This document shows positions 37,580 through 47,298 of a stretch of DNA of 64,000 bases, one piece after another (positions within the stretch are counted from its first letter, which is position 1; every line of letters begins with the position of its first letter). A program made the position numbers and the translations under genes. The DNA lies in contig JAIUML010000019.1 of the NCBI GenBank assembly GCA_022565595.1, positions 21,722 to 85,721 on the forward strand. The letters run 5' to 3'. Below the pieces are notes generated by a model. That model was given only the letters and a program-made list of their open reading frames with translations, made no database searches and was not told the DNA's origin. The DNA comes from Saccharospirillum sp. Its GTDB lineage: Bacteria > Pseudomonadota > Gammaproteobacteria > Pseudomonadales > Natronospirillaceae.

Positions 37580-38542
37580 TCAGTCGTCGCCGTTTTCCGC
37601 TTCAAAAACCGGTTTTACTTCTCGATCGGGCTGGACCATTTCATCGATCAGGCCCTCGCGTATGGCTTTGTAGGAAATGCGCATCGACTCCAGATCAAAG
37701 CAGTGGAATACCCGATGCAGGATAATGTAGCCGGCGGCGAACACCGCGATGCGTCTCGGGCTTAGCTCGAGCAATTGCGACAATTGACGCTGGCTTTCGG
37801 CCTGGGTGAGCACCGGGTAGAGGCGATCAAGTTGGGTCCGTTCTATACGGCCATCTGTGCTGATGCCCAGGTTCGACAACGCCCAACTGACGGCCTTGAT
37901 GGAGCCGGAGGAACCCATAACGTCCTGCCATTGATGGCCCGAAAACCGATCACGGATGGTCGCAAGTTCGGCATCGACATATTGCTGGCAGCCATTGAGG
38001 TGATCCTCGGTCAGGCGATCATGGCTCATGAATTGGGTGGTCAGTGTCACACAGCCAATGTCCAGGCTGGCGACGGCACTGGGCTGCCGCCCCTGACCGA
38101 CAATGATCTCGGTACTGCCACCACCGATATCGAGGACAAAGCGGCTCTGATTGGGGTTCTGGCCATTGGAGGCGCCTCGGTAGATGTAACGGGCTTCGTC
38201 GTCGCCGCTAAGAATGCGAATGGGGTGGCCCAGGGTCGCCTCGGCACTCTTCAGAAAGGCTCTGTCGCCTACAAGTCGACGAAAGGCACTGGTGCCTACG
38301 GCGATCACAGTGGCGTTGGGCACTCGCTTCAAGGCGTTGTTGAAGTGGGCAAGGCAGCGCAAGGCGCGCACCCGAGTTTCTCTGTTCAGCCTCCCGGTAC
38401 GCGCGTCGACGCCTGCCGCCAGACGCACCAGCTCTCGCCGGCAGTCGACGGACTGCAACTCCTGGCCAACGTCCTTCATGATGACCAGATGAAAACTGTT
38501 GGCGCCTAGATCAATGGCGGCATAAACGGGTGGTGCACTCAT
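37580..38542 (-). CDS. Ppx/GppA-family phosphatase, short form (320 aa)
   Basis: An actin-like ASKHA phosphatase with motifs YAAIDLGANSFHLVI, AVGTSAFRRL, ILSGDDEARYIYRGA and FVLDIGGGSTEIIVG. Family members hydrolyse polyphosphate or pppGpp. The protein ends after the second Ppx domain; the C-terminal HD-like domains of E. coli Ppx/GppA (about 500 residues) are absent. Short forms exist in nature, so this is not a truncation artefact: the frame runs to a clean stop. It converges with the GST gene and diverges from the hydroxyacid oxidase gene. Confidence 0.9.
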   Translation of the reverse strand: MSAPPVYAAIDLGANSFHLVIMKDVGQELQSVDCRRELVRLAAGVDARTGRLNRETRVRALRCLAHFNNALKRVPNATVIAVGTSAFRRLVGDRAFLKSAEATLGHPIRILSGDDEARYIYRGASNGQNPNQSRFVLDIGGGSTEIIVGQGRQPSAVASLDIGCVTLTTQFMSHDRLTEDHLNGCQQYVDAELATIRDRFSGHQWQDVMGSSGSIKAVSWALSNLGISTDGRIERTQLDRLYPVLTQAESQRQLSQLLELSPRRIAVFAAGYIILHRVFHCFDLESMRISYKAIREGLIDEMVQPDREVKPVFEAENGDD

Positions 38543-38701
38543 GGGTTAAGACAACTTGTTATTATCAATGGGAATATAGCCTTTCTGACGTTAAATGAAC
38601 ACCAGGTAAGGGCGAGGGCGGGTGCAATCCTGTTGTTCACTTGCGTCCGGCAACGAGCATGGCAACAATGGCGCATCAAACGACCGGGGATCAGATTTTC
38701 C

Positions 38702-39856
38702 ATGAGCATACCTTTGACCATCGAAGACTACAGGCGTCTTGCGCAGCGCAAGGTACCGCGCATGTTCTATCAGTATGCGGATTCAGGTTCCTGGACAGAA
38801 AGTACTTACAGAGCCAATGAAGACGACTTCAAGAAATTGCTGTTCAGGCAGCGCGTCGCCGTGAACATCAGTGAACGCTCACTGTCCACGACCATGATTG
38901 GACAAGAGGTCGCCATGCCGGTGGCTCTGGCGCCAACCGGCTTGACAGGGATGCAACATGCCGATGGTGAAATCCTGGCTGCCAGAGCTGCTGAAGAAGC
39001 CGGTGTGCCTTTCACCTTGTCGACCATGAGTATCTGTTCCATTGAAGATCTCGCGGCGAACACCAGCCGGCCATTCTGGTTTCAACTTTACGTCATGCGT
39101 GATCGGAGCTTTATTGAAGGTCTGATTGATCGCGCCAAAGCGGCCGGTTGCAGTGCTCTGGTCGTTACCCTCGATTTGCAGATTCTGGGGCAACGCCACA
39201 ATGATGTGCGCAATGGTCTGAGCACGCCACCCAAATTCAACTTCAACAGTCTCGTGCAAATCGCAACTCGGCCGAGCTGGGCGATGCGCATGCTAGGAAC
39301 TCGCCGCAGAGGTTTTGGCAACGTCATAGGGCATGCCAAAGGGGTCTCGGATTTGAGTTCGCTGTCAGCATGGTCGGCCGAGCAACTGGACCCGACACTG
39401 ACATGGGACGACATTGCCTGGATCAAGGAGCGCTGGGGTGGCCCACTGATACTGAAAGGCATCATGGACGCCGAGGATGCGCGCCAGGCCGCCAGAACCG
39501 GAGCAGATGCCATCATCGTCTCCAACCATGGAGGTCGCCAACTCGATGGCGCTCCTTCTTCCATTTCTGTGCTGTCGTCGATCATCGAAGCCGTTGGCCG
39601 AGACATCGAAGTCCATCTCGATGGCGGTATCCGCTCCGGCCAGGATGTGCTCAAGGCCATTGCTTTGGGTGCCAGAGGCACCTATATTGGCCGCCCCTTT
39701 CTTTACGGCCTGGGTGCTCGGGGTCAGGCCGGAGTGCGCCACGTGCTGCGCATCATCGAAAACGAATTGGATGTCAGTATGGCCTTGTGCGGTGAGCGTC
39801 AACTGAGTGAGGTTGGTCGTCATAATTTGACCAACCCGGATGTTTTTCAGAATTGA
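38702..39856 (+). CDS. FMN-dependent alpha-hydroxy-acid oxidase/dehydrogenase (LldD-like)
   Basis: A TIM-barrel flavoprotein of 384 residues oxidising an L-2-hydroxyacid, probably L-lactate. Landmarks: MFYQYADSGSWTESTYRANEDDF, PVALAPTGLTGMQHADGE, FQLYVMRDRSF, the catalytic-His motif VSNHGGRQLDGAPSS and VHLDGGIRSGQDVLKAIALGARGTYIGRPFLYGL. ATG 38702 matches the family start (SIPLTIEDYRRLAQRKVPRMFYQY); the longer frame to 38633 is rejected. An esterase gene follows by 12 nt. Without lctP or lldR nearby, the substrate remains open. Confidence 0.92.
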   Translation: MSIPLTIEDYRRLAQRKVPRMFYQYADSGSWTESTYRANEDDFKKLLFRQRVAVNISERSLSTTMIGQEVAMPVALAPTGLTGMQHADGEILAARAAEEAGVPFTLSTMSICSIEDLAANTSRPFWFQLYVMRDRSFIEGLIDRAKAAGCSALVVTLDLQILGQRHNDVRNGLSTPPKFNFNSLVQIATRPSWAMRMLGTRRRGFGNVIGHAKGVSDLSSLSAWSAEQLDPTLTWDDIAWIKERWGGPLILKGIMDAEDARQAARTGADAIIVSNHGGRQLDGAPSSISVLSSIIEAVGRDIEVHLDGGIRSGQDVLKAIALGARGTYIGRPFLYGLGARGQAGVRHVLRIIENELDVSMALCGERQLSEVGRHNLTNPDVFQN

Positions 39857-39868
39857 GGAGTCTTTGTT

Positions 39869-40534
39869 ATGGCCTTGTTGCCTGCAGTGGAACTGGAAAC
39901 CGGACCCAACCCGGAAGCGACCGTTATCTGGTTGCATGGCCTGGGTGCCGACGGTCACGACTTTGAACCCATAGTGCCCGAATTGCAGTTGCCTACGTCA
40001 TTACCGGTGCGGTTTATTTTCCCTCACGCCCCGCAGATTCCCGTCACCATCAATGGCGGTTATGTCATGCCTGCCTGGTACGATATCCTGGAAATGAGCA
40101 TTGATCGCAGTGTCGATACTCGGCAATTGCTGGCCTCAGCCGATGCCGTCGATGCCTTCATTGCCCGCGAACGTGAACGCGGCATTGCCAGTGAGCGCAT
40201 CATCATCGCTGGCTTTTCACAGGGTGGGGCGGTGGCCTACGAATGCGCGCTGCGTCACCCGGAACCACTGGGTGGCCTGATGGCGTTGTCGACCTACTTT
40301 GCTACAGAAAGCAGCGTCGAGACCCATGCAGCCAATCAGCAACTGCCAATTCTGATTTGCCATGGCAAGTTTGACGCTGTGGTGCCGGAGGTATTGGGGC
40401 AGCGTGCGCTGAGTGAGCTCAAACGCCGTGGTTATGAACCAAGCTACCATTCATATGGCATGGAACACAGTGTGCACCCGGAAGAAATCCGGGATATTTC
40501 CGCCTGGCTGCAGGCCCGCTTGCGTCGGGCCTGA
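39869..40534 (+). CDS. Carboxylesterase/phospholipase, alpha/beta hydrolase
   Basis: A 221-residue alpha/beta hydrolase of the carboxylesterase II/lysophospholipase-like class. It shows oxyanion-loop VIWLHGLGADGHDFEP, nucleophile elbow IAGFSQGGAVAYE, acid HGKFDAVVP and His in YGMEHSVHPEE. It is cytoplasmic with no signal peptide. It acts on short-chain esters or acyl-proteins by family. It lies 12 nt behind the hydroxyacid oxidase, likely in one unit, and converges with the chemoreceptor gene (9 nt gap). Confidence 0.93.
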   Translation: MALLPAVELETGPNPEATVIWLHGLGADGHDFEPIVPELQLPTSLPVRFIFPHAPQIPVTINGGYVMPAWYDILEMSIDRSVDTRQLLASADAVDAFIARERERGIASERIIIAGFSQGGAVAYECALRHPEPLGGLMALSTYFATESSVETHAANQQLPILICHGKFDAVVPEVLGQRALSELKRRGYEPSYHSYGMEHSVHPEEIRDISAWLQARLRRA

Positions 40535-40543
40535 GGTACACCT

Positions 40544-42214
40544 TTATTTCAAACGGAAAAAGGACACCGACTTGAGCAACTCCTGACTGAGTTGCTTGAG
40601 TGATTCGGTCGATCCAAGCGAAACTCGTGCTCTCTGAGTGCTCTCTTCGGTGATGTGATTGACCTCATTCACCGTTTCCGTGATGTTGCCGAAGGTCGCA
40701 TTCTGCTCTTCCGCTGCGGCAGAGGTCTGCAGCGTCCAGTCCTTGATTTGTTCCACCGCGTCGACAAAGCGACCAATGGCGGCGCCTGCTTCACTGACGG
40801 TTTCCACGCTGGCGACCGAGCGCTCATGACTGTTGCCAATGACGCCTACTGCAGAGCGTGTCCCCTGGCGCAATTCTTCAAGGGTTTGCTGAATTTCTTC
40901 AGTGGATTGCTGAGTGCGATGCGCCAACTTGCGCACCTCGTCGGCTACCACAGCAAAGCCCCGACCCTGTTCGCCGGCTCGCGCAGCTTCTATAGCGGCG
41001 TTAAGTGCCAGCAGATTGGTTTGCTCGGCGATGGCTTGAATGGACGTGATGATGGTGGTGATGTTTTCAGCCTGACCATCCAGTTTTTCGATAACGGAAA
41101 CCGATTGCTCGATTTCTGTGGCCAGAGTCTCGATCGCCTCAATGGATTTTCCGACCGTGCCTTGCCCCTGGTTTGCCGCTTCGTTGGCCTGTTCTGCCAC
41201 CATCATTGATTGGGAGGCGGCTTCAGATACCTGTGAGGCGGCGGTTTGCATTTCCTGTATGGCGTGTGCCAATTGCGCCATCTTGTCCTGTTGCGACTCG
41301 GCATCGCGCAAGCGCGCCTCGGTATCGACCATAATCTCGCCGGCCGACTGACTGAGGTGTTCGGACAGATCGAGAACGGAGCCGACGATGTCAGACAGCT
41401 TGGCATTCATTTGCGCAACCGCCAGTTTCACCTCGTCGACCTCATCACCATCTTCGCGGGTATCGATGACGCCGGTCAAGTCGCCGCTTGCCAGGTTCTG
41501 GGTTACCGTCACTATGGATCTGAGGTCGCGCTTGAGTTTGCGCAGCACCACTATTGCCACCAGGATGGCGATCAGGATGAGGATGCTCAGGCCGACAATC
41601 AGTAGTTGAACCGTTTCCTGCTGAGATTGGATCAGGTTTTCCGCACGAGCACTAACAAGAACGCCGTATTGTTCGTTCAGTCGACTAATCTGGGCCTCTA
41701 CAGGCTCCAACGCTGCTTCCAGGGCGGCTTCGAAAGCATTTCTCTCACCGAAACTGGCTCGGTTCAGCCAGCCGGTTCCGGCTTCATCAAAACGATCACG
41801 TAATTCCGAGAAGTCTGCGGACAGGTCGCTGATCAGATCGTTCAGTGATTCACCGGTCCGACCCAACATAACGGCATCCCAACTCGCGACCAGGCCACTG
41901 TCCAGGCGCTGAATGGTGTCCAGCAAACGCGCTTCGCCAGCCATGGCCTGGTCGAGAACGGTTTCCAGATCTGGCCGGTCGACACCGCCAGCGAAAAACT
42001 GGCGACCCACGCCTGGTGCTTGTTCATAAAGTCGAGTCAGAGCGGTCCATTCCGCTCCCAGGTCGTTATTGAATTGGCGTAGCTGGACATCCTGTTGGCT
42101 ATTGATGATGACCCTGTTGAAACTCGTGATAAACACCAGCGCCAAAGCCAGGAGTGCGAGAATTAGCGCCGAGACGAGGACACTGATTTTCAGAGTGACG
42201 GACATTCTTTTCAT
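40544..42214 (-). CDS. Methyl-accepting chemotaxis protein
   Basis: A 556-residue transducer with TM1 at about 8-30, a periplasmic or sensory helical domain of about 170 residues, TM2 near 202-224 and HAMP ([27 protein letters not shown]...). The long cytoplasmic coiled coil has hairpin tip [42 protein letters not shown]. No C-terminal receptor-methylase pentapeptide is seen. It signals through CheA/CheW; the ligand is unknown. A single-gene unit starting at ATG 42214. Confidence 0.96.
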   Translation of the reverse strand: MKRMSVTLKISVLVSALILALLALALVFITSFNRVIINSQQDVQLRQFNNDLGAEWTALTRLYEQAPGVGRQFFAGGVDRPDLETVLDQAMAGEARLLDTIQRLDSGLVASWDAVMLGRTGESLNDLISDLSADFSELRDRFDEAGTGWLNRASFGERNAFEAALEAALEPVEAQISRLNEQYGVLVSARAENLIQSQQETVQLLIVGLSILILIAILVAIVVLRKLKRDLRSIVTVTQNLASGDLTGVIDTREDGDEVDEVKLAVAQMNAKLSDIVGSVLDLSEHLSQSAGEIMVDTEARLRDAESQQDKMAQLAHAIQEMQTAASQVSEAASQSMMVAEQANEAANQGQGTVGKSIEAIETLATEIEQSVSVIEKLDGQAENITTIITSIQAIAEQTNLLALNAAIEAARAGEQGRGFAVVADEVRKLAHRTQQSTEEIQQTLEELRQGTRSAVGVIGNSHERSVASVETVSEAGAAIGRFVDAVEQIKDWTLQTSAAAEEQNATFGNITETVNEVNHITEESTQRARVSLGSTESLKQLSQELLKSVSFFRLK

Positions 42215-42372
42215 TGCGACTGCCTACTGAGGGAACAGCTTTAGGTGAAAGTATAGTGGGGCTATCGACCAAAGTATGAGTTTCTTTATTGGGCAGGGCC
42301 AATTCAGTTTGATAAAGCAGGATTTATGCCGAGACACGGCAGCCGTATTATGAGGAAGAGGAAGAGCGAGGA

Positions 42373-42395
42373 GGGCGCACCCGAATGGTGCGCCC
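42373..42395 (-). terminator. Hairpin after the large secreted-protein gene
   Basis: Perfect 9-bp stem GGGCGCACC/GGTGCGCCC with a 5-nt loop, 9 nt past the stop of the leftward gene and followed on that strand by a pyrimidine-rich tract rather than a pure U-run. Confidence 0.55.
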
Positions 42396-42404
42396 GGTCA
42401 GACT

Positions 42405-44534
42405 TCAGCGGCTGTAACGCAATAGGGTGGGTTCAGCGTCGAAGTAGTAGAGGCAGTAAAAGCCGGAATCATGCTCACCTACAAGGTGACACAGATAGGT
42501 TTCGGCCTCAAAGGTTTCCCAGTCGTCGCTGCAACTGTCGCGCATGCGCTCACTGGTGGCTTCCTGAGTCATGGTCAAGCCACTCTGGCTCCAGCTATAG
42601 TCGAGCTGGTAGAGGTCGCATTGACCAGTAGCGTCGGGCTCACTGTACTGGCCGGTGCCATCGTCGTTCAGTGTTTCCGTGCCACTGGTGGTCCAGCCAC
42701 AGTCATGGCCCAAGCTGGCTACCTGAAAACGACCGCTCAACTCAGGCTGCATGGCGCTCATGCGTTCGACTTGAACGTCCACATGGCCTTCCCAGCCTTT
42801 GTCGTTATAGGTATCGCTGTAAGTAAACTGCATTGGCAGTTGAGCAAACTGCAAGGCCAGCAAATAGGCCTGATCACAACTGCCCAGTTCATCCGCAAAC
42901 ATCAAGGGGTTATTGGGCATTTCTGGAACAGCCTCGAGCACGTCCAACAGGGTTTCACCGGTTTTCTGGTAGTTCAACGACAGGGCCGTGATGCCATTGG
43001 TGTTCAGCGCTTCGTCAGCCAATTGATTGGCGGCCTGTTCACCCTCTGCCCCGGAATAAACGACCAGATGCTTGCCTTTGATCGCCGCAAATAGCGCCAC
43101 CGGTACACCCGGTACAGGCAAGTTGACTGCGTCGCCATTGGTCGGAATACGAACGCCGGCCATGCCTGGGATACTGGCAGTAATGACTGGTGCCAACATC
43201 TGCGGGTTTTCTGCACTGAGGCTCACCAGCATGGAGGGTGTGACACCCATGGGTGCTTCGGAGTCAGCAACCAGCGAATAGATGGCCATGCCGACGCCTT
43301 TCACGCCCTGAGCCATGCCACTGACCATACCAATCATGGCCGGGTTGAAGGCCTGCGCCTGTTGTTGCATCTCGATCAGTTGCTCGCATTCGAAGTCGGC
43401 CTGAACGAACAGAGTCCAGAGTTCGGTTGCCACGGGTGCCAATGCGTCGACATTCAAACCCAGGGCAAACGCAAAGAGTTTGTCGGACGCCTCAAGGCTG
43501 TAGTCTGGCAAGGATCCGGGTAAACGGCTCAGCGAGGTCGTCACCTGGGTGTTGGTCAACTCCCAGATAAAACGGACGCTTTGGCTCAGGGCATTTGACG
43601 TGACGTCGAAGGCATCGGAGCCGAACACCAGGCGTGGCGACTGACGGGTCAACTCAAGCCACTCTGCACGACAACTGGCGTTCAGAGATTGGTCCATCTC
43701 CTCGAACATCTCGGGCACAAGGCGCTGCAGGTCCTGCCCCAGTCGAGTAGCATCACCCGATAGCAAGCCTTCTGCGATACCGCTGAAGCTCAGGTAACCG
43801 CGCATCTGGTCGTTGAAATCGTACTGGTTGCCCAGGCTGTTCCAGGTATCGGCGCTGGCCATTGAGTTCGGCATTTCTGCAAGACCAAAGCGTTGTTCGC
43901 GCTGTGTTTCCTGTTCACCTTCAATCAGGAAGCTGATGGTCAGAACATCCTGATGAACCAGGACCGCCAATTCAACCTGGAAGTCGTCATGTGATTCTGT
44001 CAGCGGCCAGACACGAAGGGTGGTACCGGCCAGTTCAAGCTCACTGTGGTCCGCGCCGGTTTCAGCAGAGGCCTCATCCAGTAATGCCAGCAGGGCTTCG
44101 CTGTCTTCCAGGGTCATGCGCAGAACCGGGACTGCACCGTCCATGTAGGCGACGCTGTCAATTGACCGACCTAATCCATAGCGTTCATAGAGGGCATCAT
44201 AGCCGCCGGTGGCGGTGGCCATATAGTCGCTGAGCAACCAGAACATCATGGCCAGGGAGGGGTTGTCTGCTTCGCCATCGAGCAGAATGGCCAGCTCTTC
44301 AAGGTCTGCCTCGCTGGTACCGGGCACCCAGTCATTGAAAAAGTCGGCTGCATCGGCATCCGTACTGCCACCAACGAAGAAAACGGTATCGGCCGGCACG
44401 GAGGCCAGCAGGCCTTCCAAAGAAGGACCATCATTACTACCGAACAGACCAAAGGGGTTAAAGGCTAGCGCTGAGGAGGACGCTCCAAGCAGTAAAGCCA
44501 GAAGCAGCGCCAGACGCTGACTCATTCCTTTCAT
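42405..44534 (-). CDS. Large exported protein of unknown function (709 aa)
   Basis: ATG 44534 has GGAGTG 6 nt upstream and gives signal peptide MKGMSQRLALLLALLLGASSSALA; a longer frame to 44600 is rejected. The mature protein is acidic, starts FNPFGLFGSNDGPSLEGLLASVPADTVFFVGG, and shows repeated domain-like blocks, one with AAIKGKHLVVYSGAEGEQAANQLA. The first block recalls DUF3352 proteins (S-x-PADT-x-hydrophobic), a weak visual match. The last 130 residues hold five or more cysteines (CDQAY, HDCGWTT, QCDLYQ, DSCSDDW, TYLCHL, YCLYY), suggesting disulfides in a periplasmic domain. No catalytic motif is recognised. It is monocistronic. Confidence 0.75.
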   Translation of the reverse strand: MKGMSQRLALLLALLLGASSSALAFNPFGLFGSNDGPSLEGLLASVPADTVFFVGGSTDADAADFFNDWVPGTSEADLEELAILLDGEADNPSLAMMFWLLSDYMATATGGYDALYERYGLGRSIDSVAYMDGAVPVLRMTLEDSEALLALLDEASAETGADHSELELAGTTLRVWPLTESHDDFQVELAVLVHQDVLTISFLIEGEQETQREQRFGLAEMPNSMASADTWNSLGNQYDFNDQMRGYLSFSGIAEGLLSGDATRLGQDLQRLVPEMFEEMDQSLNASCRAEWLELTRQSPRLVFGSDAFDVTSNALSQSVRFIWELTNTQVTTSLSRLPGSLPDYSLEASDKLFAFALGLNVDALAPVATELWTLFVQADFECEQLIEMQQQAQAFNPAMIGMVSGMAQGVKGVGMAIYSLVADSEAPMGVTPSMLVSLSAENPQMLAPVITASIPGMAGVRIPTNGDAVNLPVPGVPVALFAAIKGKHLVVYSGAEGEQAANQLADEALNTNGITALSLNYQKTGETLLDVLEAVPEMPNNPLMFADELGSCDQAYLLALQFAQLPMQFTYSDTYNDKGWEGHVDVQVERMSAMQPELSGRFQVASLGHDCGWTTSGTETLNDDGTGQYSEPDATGQCDLYQLDYSWSQSGLTMTQEATSERMRDSCSDDWETFEAETYLCHLVGEHDSGFYCLYYFDAEPTLLRYSR

Positions 44535-44658
44535 TGCACACTCCATAACAGGTTGAGGTTTAAAGACCCTTGATTTGAAAAAGGCCAATTCCGGACTCAT
44601 TGTATCAGGCAGTCATTATTCTGACAGCATTTCAGGGTCATTCTCGGGGGAAAACCTT

Positions 44659-45249
44659 ATGTGGGATCAACGCTACAGCAGTGAGCACTATGTGTACGGT
44701 ACGGAACCGAACGATTTTCTGCGAGAGCAGTCCGGGTTATTGGCAAAGGGTGGTCGGGTACTGTGTCTGGCAGAGGGCGAGGGGCGCAATGCGGTCTTTC
44801 TGGCCGCGCTAGGAATGGAGGTCACAGCTGTGGATGCCTCTGAAGTCGGGCTAGCCAAGGCCCGCCGACTGGCCGACGAAAAAGGGGTACACATTCATAC
44901 CGAGCAGGTCGATCTTGCTGACTACGATCCTGGTCACGAACGGTGGGACGCAGTCGTATCCATCTTCTGCCACTTGCCCTCTGTCGTGCGCCAACGACTT
45001 CACCAACAGCTTGTCAATGCATTGAAGCCAGGGGGCTTGCTGATACTTGAAGCCTATCGCCCGGAACAGCTGGACTACAAAACGGGCGGCCCGAGCAGCG
45101 CGGAGATGATGATGACCGAGGCTACCTTGAAAGCGGAGCTGGATGGGTTGCATTTTGATTTGCTCGAATCGACGGTGCGACCAGTGATTGAAGGCACAGG
45201 CCATACCGGCCAGGGCGCTGTGGTGCGGTTGCTTGCCTTGAAAGCCTGA
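44659..45249 (+). CDS. Class I SAM-dependent methyltransferase, TehB/UbiE-like
   Basis: A 196-residue protein starting MWDQRYSSEHYVYGTEPNDFL. The SAM-binding motif is VLCLAEGEGRNAVFLAALG, followed by VTAVDASEVGLAKARRLA, DAVVSIFCHLP and LKPGGLLILEAYRPEQL. The EGEGRNA variant with the WDxRY start places it near the TehB-like or thiopurine-type methyltransferases seen next to redox genes. The substrate is unknown. ATG 44659 with GGGGGA upstream is preferred; the frame from 44575 would overlap the divergent promoter. It diverges from the exported-protein gene. Confidence 0.9.
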   Translation: MWDQRYSSEHYVYGTEPNDFLREQSGLLAKGGRVLCLAEGEGRNAVFLAALGMEVTAVDASEVGLAKARRLADEKGVHIHTEQVDLADYDPGHERWDAVVSIFCHLPSVVRQRLHQQLVNALKPGGLLILEAYRPEQLDYKTGGPSSAEMMMTEATLKAELDGLHFDLLESTVRPVIEGTGHTGQGAVVRLLALKA

Positions 45250-45691
45250 AGACTGGCTGAGGTTTTATTGACCGCTGTCATGGTTTTTTCATGGAGTCTT
45301 GCCAAACTGTTTGCAGGTAACATTCAGGCGATTCAGTGTTTTTTTCGCAAAATCAGCGAGTTACCTGTAACGAACCATTTTAGTGCGCAAGCCCGCTTGT
45401 GGTGCGGCCTGGAACAGGGTTTTCCTGCCTCCAAAAAGTGCTTTACATACGGTTTCGCTTCGCTAAAGTGAGGGGTGTTAAAGATTTTCGTAATACTTAT
45501 AAGCAAGACCAGCAAGACTCTGGCAGAACAGCCTGAATGCAGCCTTGTTCTCCGGAAAGTGCAAGAACGGATAATCGGTTCCCTGCAAGGTTGCGCGTAA
45601 GTAGTCGTTGTCTTTACCCGGCGACTTTGGCCATGTTATTGGGGCCGCTGACGCCACCCCATTAATAACGCATCCTGCTCAGGAGAGAGAC
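45250..45691. other. Intergenic region and probable long leader of the cold-shock gene
   Basis: 442 nt without a gene. An inverted repeat CAGGTAAC (45314-45321) / GTTACCTG (45360-45367) lies near the methyltransferase end, with a run of seven Ts between. A -10-like TATAAG (45498-45503) would give the csp mRNA a leader of about 180 nt, as in cspA-type thermosensing leaders. No conserved cold-box was identified by eye. Confidence 0.4.
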
Positions 45692-45898
45692 ATGTCCGTA
45701 CAGACCGGAAAAGTGAAGTGGTTTAACGAGACCAAGGGTTTTGGCTTTATTGAAGTGGAAGGTGGCAAAGATGTCTTTGTTCACTTCAGCGCCATCAAAG
45801 GTGACGGCTTCCGCACTCTGGCCGAAGGCCAGGCGGTTCAGTTCACTATAACCGACGGCCAGAAAGGCCCTCAGGCGTCTGATGTTGAATTGCTTTGA
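45692..45898 (+). CDS. Cold-shock domain protein, CspA family
   Basis: A 68-residue OB-fold RNA chaperone. RNP1 KGFGFIEV and RNP2 VFVHFSAI are intact, within [57 protein letters not shown] lies about 8 nt before ATG 45692; the longer frame from 45608 is leader sequence. It melts mRNA structure during cold shock or growth. It converges with waaA across a CCCTCACCC-type hairpin. Confidence 0.97.
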   Translation: MSVQTGKVKWFNETKGFGFIEVEGGKDVFVHFSAIKGDGFRTLAEGQAVQFTITDGQKGPQASDVELL

Positions 45899-45915
45899 GT
45901 GATGGCTTTTCAAGA

Positions 45916-45959
45916 CCCCTCACCCAACCCTCTCCCTCTGGGAGAGTGTTAGGGTGAGG
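45916..45959. terminator. CCCTCACCC-type hairpin between convergent csp and waaA
   Basis: CCTCACCC/GGGTGAGG outer arms and CTCTCCC/GGGAGAG inner stem with a TCT loop. It shares 19 nt exactly with the hairpin at 31262-31303. Confidence 0.65.
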
Positions 45960-45963
45960 TATC

Positions 45964-47298
45964 TCACCCCTCCCGACTACTGATCGGCCGAATCGCCTTC
46001 GTTGCACTGACGCCCTTGCCATCTTCTTCCAGCGCCAGCAATTTCTCAATCCAGCTTTCCAGCCGCAACAAAGCACCCTGTTGATGCTGAAAGAACAGGT
46101 AAGCTCGTTGCCCATAGGTATCGCGCAGATCCTGGGACTTCAGCAAGCCGTTCAAGCGTTTGACCAGTTCTGCATTGGTGTCGACCACAACCACAGCCTG
46201 CTCGCCCTTCATGGCATCGAAGATGGACTGGAAATTGAAGAAACTGGGGCCGGTCAGAACGGGTTTGGCCAGCGCAGCAGGCTCGATCGGGTTGTGACCG
46301 CCCCCCTTGTTGAAGCTGTTGCCGATAACGGCTGCGTGGGCGGCGCCGTAGAACAGCATCAGTTCACCCAGGGTGTCGCCAAGGAAAACCGCGTCAGTCT
46401 TGCGTGGACGGTGGGTGCGGCTGCGACGGCTGTAGCGCCAGCGCTCCCGGTCAAGCAATTCTGCCACGGCATTGAATCGATCGGGGTGGCGAGGTACAAG
46501 GATCAGTAAAGCTTCGGGCAGGGTCTTGCGCAGCTCCCTATGGGCAGCCAGCAAGGTTTCTTCTTCACCCGGGTGGGTGCTGGCTGCTACCCAGACCGGG
46601 CGGCCATGAAGCTGACGCCGGTATTGCTCAATCTGCGAGTGCAGTTCTGGTGTCAGTTTCAGATCAAACTTGATTGAACCGGTGATTTCGAGACGTGAAT
46701 CATCGACACCCAGAGTTCGGAACCGTTCGGCGTCAGGAGGATGTTGAGCGGCGATACCAGACAAGGTGTGTAACATGGGCTGAATCAGCCACTTCAGCTT
46801 GCGATAGCCTTCGGCCGAGCGCTTCGACAGGCGGGCATTGGCGAGCAGAACCGGGACCTGCTCTTGCTGGCAGGCATTGATCAGGTTGGGCCACAACTCG
46901 GTTTCCATGATCACCAGGCCACGAGGCTTGAGCCTCCTTACCAGACGTTTTTGGACATGAGGCAGGTCCCATGGCAGGTAGGCATGGTAAACAGTGTCGC
47001 CAAACTGGGCTCGCACCGTTTCCGAGCCGGTTGGTGTCATGGTGGTGATCAGCAGCGGAATATCGGGGTGGTGCTTGATCCAGCTTTCAACCAGAGGCCT
47101 TGCGGCGATGGTTTCGCCAACGCTAACGGAGTGGATCCACAACATCTGTTGCGGCATTTCTGGCCAGTGGCCCAGTCGTTCACCCAGGCGCTGACGATAA
47201 GCGCTCAGCCGAAAACCCTTCAACCAGAGGCGGACCATCAGTAAAGGGGTCAGCAGGTAGAGCAGTAACGAATAGCCAAAACGTGCCAGGCCGCTCAT
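45964..47298 (-). CDS. waaA: 3-deoxy-D-manno-octulosonic acid transferase
   Basis: A 444-residue membrane-associated GT-B glycosyltransferase adding Kdo to lipid IVA in LPS inner-core synthesis. Landmarks: N-terminal hydrophobic anchor YSLLLYLLTPLLMVRLWLKGF, catalytic-Glu region IHSVSVGETIAARPLVESW, TTMTPTGSETV, METELWPNLINACQQ and the C-terminal GGHNPIEPAALAKPVLTGP. ATG 47298 overlaps the hemW TGA (ATGA), which decides the start over a GTG nine bases upstream. It is the last gene of the leftward yggS-to-waaA run. Confidence 0.96.
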   Translation of the reverse strand: MSGLARFGYSLLLYLLTPLLMVRLWLKGFRLSAYRQRLGERLGHWPEMPQQMLWIHSVSVGETIAARPLVESWIKHHPDIPLLITTMTPTGSETVRAQFGDTVYHAYLPWDLPHVQKRLVRRLKPRGLVIMETELWPNLINACQQEQVPVLLANARLSKRSAEGYRKLKWLIQPMLHTLSGIAAQHPPDAERFRTLGVDDSRLEITGSIKFDLKLTPELHSQIEQYRRQLHGRPVWVAASTHPGEEETLLAAHRELRKTLPEALLILVPRHPDRFNAVAELLDRERWRYSRRSRTHRPRKTDAVFLGDTLGELMLFYGAAHAAVIGNSFNKGGGHNPIEPAALAKPVLTGPSFFNFQSIFDAMKGEQAVVVVDTNAELVKRLNGLLKSQDLRDTYGQRAYLFFQHQQGALLRLESWIEKLLALEEDGKGVSATKAIRPISSREG

